From positions 1 to 42,444 of IMG/VR virus record IMGVR_UViG_3300046167_000059: a stretch of DNA of 42,444 nucleotides. The stretch is one strand, 5' to 3'. The notes under the pieces were generated by a model, which saw only the letters and a program-made list of their open reading frames with translations, was not told where the DNA came from and did no database searches. Origin of the DNA: a virus. How positions within the stretch are numbered: position 1 is the first letter of the stretch; the number at the start of each line of letters is the position of its first letter. This document shows, piece after piece, positions 38,623 to 42,444 of the stretch. Made by a program: the position numbers and the translations under genes.

Positions 38623-39114
38623 TTATGCTGAAGCAGCTGTTACTGTTACCGTTACCTGTAGTGTGTCACCAGAGATTACTGCTCTTGAAGAACTAAAGTC
38701 AACTACACCGTATAGTGTACCTGCTGTTCCTGTCGCTGCTGTGTTTAGAAAAGCACCAGCAATTGTAGCTGTTGCGTTAATTGTAAAGTCCACGCTAGAA
38801 CTGTTAGTCATACTACCGCCTGACGCTGCACCTTCTGTCCATTCTTTTCTGTTACCAGAATAGCCAGTGAGTTCTGCCCAGCTTGAGTGTGATGCCATAG
38901 TGTCTGCTGCTACTGGAGTACCAGCTCCTTTCAGTCCTATGTACCAAGTTGTGTTCTGTGTACTTGCGTGAAATTGTGTATCTAGAATATGGTTTAAACC
39001 TACTGTAGTAATGAGGTTCTTTTTATTCTCTTCCCATTTGACGTTTCCGTCTTTGTCAAGACAAGTAACTTTCCAATAGTTAGCAAGCCCTATGTTTACA
39101 TTTTCTAATGCCAT
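38623..39114 (-). CDS. Structural tail protein (163 residues)
   Basis: Starts MALENVNIGLANYWKVTCLD and KDGNVKWEENKKNLITTVGL; this opening, followed by an NHILDTQFHASTQNTTWYIG segment, is found in a family of phage structural proteins with a beta-sandwich. Ends with a Thr/Ser/Ala-rich beta stretch. Probably a tail or capsid-decoration component. Located between adaptor/decoration genes and fibre genes. Confidence 0.72.
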   Translation of the reverse strand: MALENVNIGLANYWKVTCLDKDGNVKWEENKKNLITTVGLNHILDTQFHASTQNTTWYIGLKGAGTPVAADTMASHSSWAELTGYSGNRKEWTEGAASGGSMTNSSSVDFTINATATIAGAFLNTAATGTAGTLYGVVDFSSSRAVISGDTLQVTVTVTAASA

Positions 39115-39129
39115 TATTTACTCCTGTTA

Positions 39130-39561
39130 TTATTCATCTGGGTCACTTATCTTTGTCCAAAGTGTATCCGTGTCTTCCGCTACATCGTTCCATAAGAAGG
39201 TATTGTTACTTGAGGCAGAACCTGTCATACCCATCGTTCCACTCTCTTCAAAGTTTACGTTGTTCTTTATGTTACTTGTTCCTGACAGAGTTCCACTAAC
39301 TGGAAGCTGTGCTGTCTGACTGTTAGCTACTGCACTAGTACCTTCTAGTGTAGCTGATGCTGGCATAACGTGTGCTGTTGTGCCTGACATTCCATAGTTA
39401 CTGCCCATAGACAAAGACCTAGGGAATACTGTATCTTCTAGACCACTCTTAGATAATATGGTCTGTGTCATTGTTGCTGTTACTTGGTATGTGCTGTTAT
39501 TCCATATGTAGGAATTGCCTGACCAAGTTGATGAGTCTGCTGACCAAGTGCTAGAAGCCAT
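39130..39561 (-). CDS. Trp/Ser-rich virion protein (143 residues)
   Basis: The N-terminus has a tryptophan repeat: STWSADSSTWSGNSYIWNNS. The rest has many short Ser/Gly/Thr strands (GSNYGMSGTTAHVMPASATL, LPVSGTLSGTSNIKNNVNFE). Ends acidic (DVAEDTDTLWTKISDPDE). It begins directly after the adaptor gene. Likely a tail or capsid accessory protein. Not recognised as a named family. Confidence 0.65.
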   Translation of the reverse strand: MASSTWSADSSTWSGNSYIWNNSTYQVTATMTQTILSKSGLEDTVFPRSLSMGSNYGMSGTTAHVMPASATLEGTSAVANSQTAQLPVSGTLSGTSNIKNNVNFEESGTMGMTGSASSNNTFLWNDVAEDTDTLWTKISDPDE

Positions 39562-40206
39562 TAACCTTCAACTCCAGAGTATATGTTTCTTACTCTCATT
39601 GCAGAGCCAGAGTGTCTATCTCTTTGGTCTGCCTTTTGTAGTTTGTCTATTGCGTTACTGTAGCCATTAAGCCATACTGGTATACGCTCATCGTTCTTAA
39701 TGAAAGGCTCCTGCTTCCATAAGAGCACCATATAACAATACGTCTGGTGCATTTGCAGTCAACCAGTTGTTTGTGACTGTACCTGATGTGCCATCTCCTA
39801 ACGGGGTAAATTTCTCGTAGAAAGCCATTTCTATCTGGTAGGCTGAGTCAGGTATTGGTGCTAGTTGAATCTCGTCTCCAATCAAAGTATAGGCCCTTGG
39901 CTTGCCTGTTGTAGTGCTACCATATAACCTATCTAACATCTCTGGTGTAATGTACTCAAGAGGTGTCGTTGGATTTGTGTTTAGTTGTATGTTACGCATT
40001 TGAATGTAACCACCGGGTAGGTTAAAGTATTGTTGGTCTACTGTAGCATACATTGTACTTCTTACTTCCATAGGGCGAATGCGTAGCTCCCTATTAATCC
40101 TAGCTTCTGCTAGTGCAATAAAGTCTGGTATCCTTGCGGTCAAGTCTGACCTATCTAACCAGTCTGCTATTGCATCTTTTAATTCTGTAAATGTACCTAA
40201 TGCCAT
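39561..40206 (-). CDS. Head-tail adaptor (T7 gp11/gp8-adjacent type), broken by one frameshift
   Basis: The family pattern of podoviral adaptor proteins is clear: IPDFIALAEARINRELRIRP, YFNLPGGYIQMRNIQLNTNP, LEYITPEMLDRLYGSTTTGK and PRAYTLIGDEIQLAPIPDSA, then WLTANAPDVLLYGALMEAGA. The frame then stops (FH-stop), while the other frame continues FIKNDERIPVWLNGYSNAID and KLQKADQRDRHSGSAMRVRN. One surplus T in TTT (39705-39703) accounts for the break and gives about 214 residues, the normal length. The protein bridges portal and tail. It follows the 97-residue gene after the capsid gene. Confidence 0.82.
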
Positions 40207-40499
40207 TATACTTTTCCTTTAGTAGTTCTCCAAGGAGCGTTGTCTGGGTGGTTTAGCCACTCTCTCATTCTTTCTTTGTTTCCCCACACACCTTCTCTCA
40301 TCATTTTTTCTACTACAATCAGGGGTATTCTTGCTACTCGGTGTGAAAACTGTGAGTCACCTTTGTACTTGTCATTGCTAGTTTTGAATTTATCTTGCTT
40401 GTTAAAGTCAGCTACTTTTTTAACTGCTCTATCATCTTGACCACTAGCAACCGTAAGGCTTCCATCTAAATTTGTTATGATTTTTGTTTCTACTGCCAT
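40206..40499 (-). CDS. Protein of unknown function after the capsid gene (97 residues)
   Basis: Start chosen at ATG 40499 (MAVETKIITNLDGSLTVASG); a longer frame begins with GTG inside the hairpin arm. The remainder, KTSNDKYKGDSQFSHRVARI and PLIVVEKMMREGVWGNKERM, ends REWLNHPDNAPWRTTKGKV. This REWLNxPDNxPWRT ending is a pattern seen in many marine phages. A ribosome-binding-like GGGGTGG lies in the hairpin stem before it, so folding could limit its translation. Located between capsid and adaptor, it is likely a minor virion or connector protein. Confidence 0.7.
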   Translation of the reverse strand: MAVETKIITNLDGSLTVASGQDDRAVKKVADFNKQDKFKTSNDKYKGDSQFSHRVARIPLIVVEKMMREGVWGNKERMREWLNHPDNAPWRTTKGKV

Positions 40500-40506
40500 A
40501 ATGTAA

Positions 40507-40530
40507 ACCACCCCAGTTGCCTAGGGTGGT
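40507..40530 (-). terminator. Stem-loop after the major capsid gene
   Basis: ACCACCC (40530-40524 on the minus strand) pairs perfectly with GGGTGGT (40513-40507), loop of 10, followed by TTACATT. Seven strong pairs but only a weak T tract, so it is a leaky terminator or an RNA processing/stabilising hairpin. It would make capsid transcripts more abundant than those of later genes. Its 3' arm covers the probable ribosome site of the next gene. Confidence 0.55.
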
Positions 40531-40541
40531 AGTTGGTTATA

Positions 40542-41444
40542 TTAACCTGTAGTGTATCTAATCTTACCGTTAGCAGCTTCGTTGCCACAACGTAGACCGT
40601 ACTCAACTAGAAGCATCTTCTTCTCTGAGTCACCTTCTTTAGCGATGTCCACAGTTTGGAAATCACGAAGGTAATCAACTGACCACATATCGTGGTCTAG
40701 GAAGTAGATTACGTCTTGGTCGCAGTATCTGTCAAGAGTGATGTTGAATGTACCAAAGTCTGATACATATACATCTACCGCATTGTAAATTGACATATTC
40801 TCATCTGATACTGAACGTACTGCATCAGCACGACCTGACATAGCTGTTACTAACTTCTTGTTAGTAGCACCAAGCAACATAGTTGAAGGCTCTCCGCCAG
40901 CATTCCAAGTAGCTTCTGCTACTGCAATGATGTCAGCTTCAACAACCGCAGCGTGTGTACTAGAAGTACCAGCGTCAGTTACGTTAGTTGCAATCCAGTT
41001 AGCAGCACCACGAGTCTCACGAGCTGTAGTTGCGTTACCCGCAGCAGCAGCGTTGTCAGCTAGTAGTGAACCTTCCATATCACGCTTAAGCTCTTTAGAA
41101 GCCTTTGCGAGTTGGTGAGCCATCTCAGATTTTTTACCAGCGTTGTTTACAGTCTCGTGAGTACCAGTAACCTCAACAACCTTTTTAGAGATTTGTGTTT
41201 GGTTAGTGACACGAGTTGTAGCAGTAGTTGCAGCTGTACCAGCAGCAGCTCCTTCAACGTGGTAGTTATTAATTACAGCAGCAGCGAGTGCGTCTGTTTG
41301 CCACTCAAATAGAGTGTTAGATACTGAACCCTTGCCAGCAATGCTGGACATAAATGGAGTATCTGTTGGTGAAATATCGTAGATAACATCAGACAAGTCC
41401 TCACGGATTGCTGTTGCATCGTACGTTTTAAATTGCGTAGGCAT
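40542..41444 (-). CDS. Major capsid protein, HK97-fold (DUF5309-like)
   Basis: A 300-residue protein that builds the icosahedral head. Family features: the start PTQFKTYDATAIREDLSDVI followed by DISPTDTPFMSSIAGKGSVS, then LFEWQTDALAAAVINNYHVE (N-arm and E-loop region), a central helix AHQLAKASKELKRDMEGSLL (spine helix), GEPSTMLLGATNKKLVTAMS, and the end YGLRCGNEAANGKIRYTTG. These match the DUF5309-type capsid proteins of marine podoviruses as I remember them. Strong GGAG ribosome site before ATG 41444. Codon use is more G+C-rich and biased than in its neighbours, as expected for the most expressed gene. Confidence 0.88.
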   Translation of the reverse strand: MPTQFKTYDATAIREDLSDVIYDISPTDTPFMSSIAGKGSVSNTLFEWQTDALAAAVINNYHVEGAAAGTAATTATTRVTNQTQISKKVVEVTGTHETVNNAGKKSEMAHQLAKASKELKRDMEGSLLADNAAAAGNATTARETRGAANWIATNVTDAGTSSTHAAVVEADIIAVAEATWNAGGEPSTMLLGATNKKLVTAMSGRADAVRSVSDENMSIYNAVDVYVSDFGTFNITLDRYCDQDVIYFLDHDMWSVDYLRDFQTVDIAKEGDSEKKMLLVEYGLRCGNEAANGKIRYTTG

Positions 41445-41456
41445 TATCCTATCTCC

Positions 41457-42444
41457 TTAAAGCATATCATAAAATATAGAAGCGGCATCATCTTGCTTGC
41501 CTGACTTCTGTAACCTTGCACGCTTTTTCTTAATAGTTTCAGCAGCTACATCTTCCTTTGAATTTCCTCTTCCAGACTTTTGTACTTTAGGAACTTTCTT
41601 GACTGCTTTCTTTTTAGGAGCAACCTTTTTTGTTAGCTTGTCATACTCCATAGCTTTCTTAATTACAAGAATACTACGGTGGTCAGCTAATTGGCTAACT
41701 TCCTCTGGAAGAAATCCAGAAGAAATAGCATAGTCTTGTACATCTTTTTTAATTGTAGACTTGCTATCATTCCATTCAGGTAAGGCTGCTACTAATCTGC
41801 TGTACTCTTGTTGAACAAAATGTGCTCTTGCTTGTTGAGCTTGTTGAGCTTGTTCTTGCTGAACAGCTTGTTGTTCTTGTACAAGATTAGTAATCCTTTC
41901 CTGTGCATCTCGGTACTCATCTTTCTTTATCATGTATTGATAGGGGTCTTCTGCTTTTAATGCTTCCCAATCAACACTATCAAAGTCTTTCAGTTTTGCA
42001 TTCTGTTGCTCTTGCAACATCTGTAAACCATTTGCGTACATTTGCCTCTCTTGCTCTAGCCTTTGACGCTCGGACTGGATTTGTTCCGTCTCCTTACGCT
42101 GCTCTGCTAATGCCTGAGACTTACGAGTGTAGTCAGCTTGCCTTTGGTATCCGTTCTTAAGTTCTTCAATACCAACCTCTAGTTCTTCTCCGTCTACCTT
42201 AATGGTGTACTTTAAATCTTCTTCGGCTACTATTTCAGTTTCTTCTTCCTCTTCTACCTCTTCTTCGGTTTCTTCTTCAGCTTGTCCTTCTTCTTCAGGG
42301 GCTTCTTCTTCTACCTCTTCAGCTTCCTCTGTTTCCTCTACCACTTCCTCGTCAACAGGGGTATCGGTTTCCTCGCTTGCGGTTTGCTCTTCTGAGTCCC
42401 ACATATTAAGGATATGGTTTGCAGCATCTTCTGCTGAACCTTCT
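41457..42444 (-). CDS. Scaffold protein, main part (start at 45 across the sequence join)
   Basis: Continues in frame from the window edge (EGSAEDAANHILNMWDSEEQ) to the stop at 41457. The first 80 residues are extremely acidic (repeats of Glu-Glu-x, EEVVEETEEAEEVEEEAPEE), then a segment DLKYTIKVDGEELEVGIEEL, a long coiled coil (residues about 95-190, RLEQERQMYANGLQMLQEQQ with heptads rich in Gln/Glu), and a basic C-terminus KKVAPKKKAVKKVPKVQKSG. Scaffold proteins of T7-like phages (gp9) have an acidic, helical body and a basic C-terminal helix-loop-helix that binds the capsid. It lies 12 bases upstream of the capsid gene. Internal ATG 42404 is not the real start. Confidence 0.82.
   Translation of the reverse strand, partial: EGSAEDAANHILNMWDSEEQTASEETDTPVDEEVVEETEEAEEVEEEAPEEEGQAEEETEEEVEEEEETEIVAEEDLKYTIKVDGEELEVGIEELKNGYQRQADYTRKSQALAEQRKETEQIQSERQRLEQERQMYANGLQMLQEQQNAKLKDFDSVDWEALKAEDPYQYMIKKDEYRDAQERITNLVQEQQAVQQEQAQQAQQARAHFVQQEYSRLVAALPEWNDSKSTIKKDVQDYAISSGFLPEEVSQLADHRSILVIKKAMEYDKLTKKVAPKKKAVKKVPKVQKSGRGNSKEDVAAETIKKKRARLQKSGKQDDAASIFYDML

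Noticed and set aside
1-42444. Temperate lifestyle
   Set aside because: No integrase, repressor, Cro-like or partition gene and no attachment-site-like repeats were seen.
1-42444. CRISPR array or insertion sequence
   Set aside because: No regularly spaced direct repeats and no transposase or terminal inverted repeats were found; the repeated early hairpins are spaced by genes.

Overview
The window is very probably the complete genome of a virulent, podovirus-like tailed phage, given as a linearised circle. The two ends lie inside the same gene, the scaffold protein: its start codon and first 15 codons are at 45..1 on the minus strand, and the rest continues from 42444 down to 41457, with one surplus base at the join. 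There is no integrase, repressor, tRNA or phage RNA polymerase. Sigma70-like promoters, a boxA-like element and possible Fur-type operators point to a proteobacterial host whose own RNA polymerase does the transcription. The A+T-rich composition, the T7-like replisome with a class II (B12-dependent) ribonucleotide reductase, and the style of the tail-fibre modules resemble marine bacterioplankton phages. The host itself cannot be named from the sequence.

Layout: the genome is two divergent transcription units leaving one 705-bp control region (4402-5106) and meeting tail to tail at 17635-17645. The rightward (+) unit holds early genes (5107-8943: small proteins of unknown role, each of the first ones preceded by a conserved RNA hairpin, plus a 400-base structured non-coding stretch). 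It then holds replication and nucleotide genes (9233-17645): ssDNA-binding protein, primase-helicase, family A DNA polymerase, DUF3310 protein, Cas4/RecB-like nuclease, class II ribonucleotide reductase, small membrane proteins, RusA-like resolvase and a second nuclease. The leftward (-) unit holds packaging and virion genes: terS, terL, portal, then across the join scaffold, major capsid protein, head-tail adaptor, a run of tail-fibre-like genes with paralogues, two exported proteins, membrane/coiled-coil and holin-like proteins, small basic proteins, a second tail section, and finally very large internal virion proteins and an HExxH-type putative metalloprotease.

Sequence quality: at least nine genes or gene parts are split by one-base frameshifts that exactly separate two halves of a recognisable or continuous protein (terL twice, primase-helicase, DNA polymerase, RNR, head-tail adaptor, a 255-bp fibre gene, the tail protein at 27700-29249 twice). 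Nearly all can be explained by one base gained or lost in a short homopolymer, so residual sequencing error is the leading explanation. The RNR site (CCC-TAA-T) also has the form of a +1 programmed frameshift.

The most interesting parts are regulatory: (1) a cluster of about six palindromes resembling Fur boxes upstream of the early promoter; (2) a hairpin plus CTCTTTTAACTAG-like box repeated seven times in front of early genes, with compensatory base changes and UUCG loops; (3) a tandem, pseudoknot-capable structured RNA region at 6821-7124 with no coding explanation; (4) an rrn-type boxA in the early leader.
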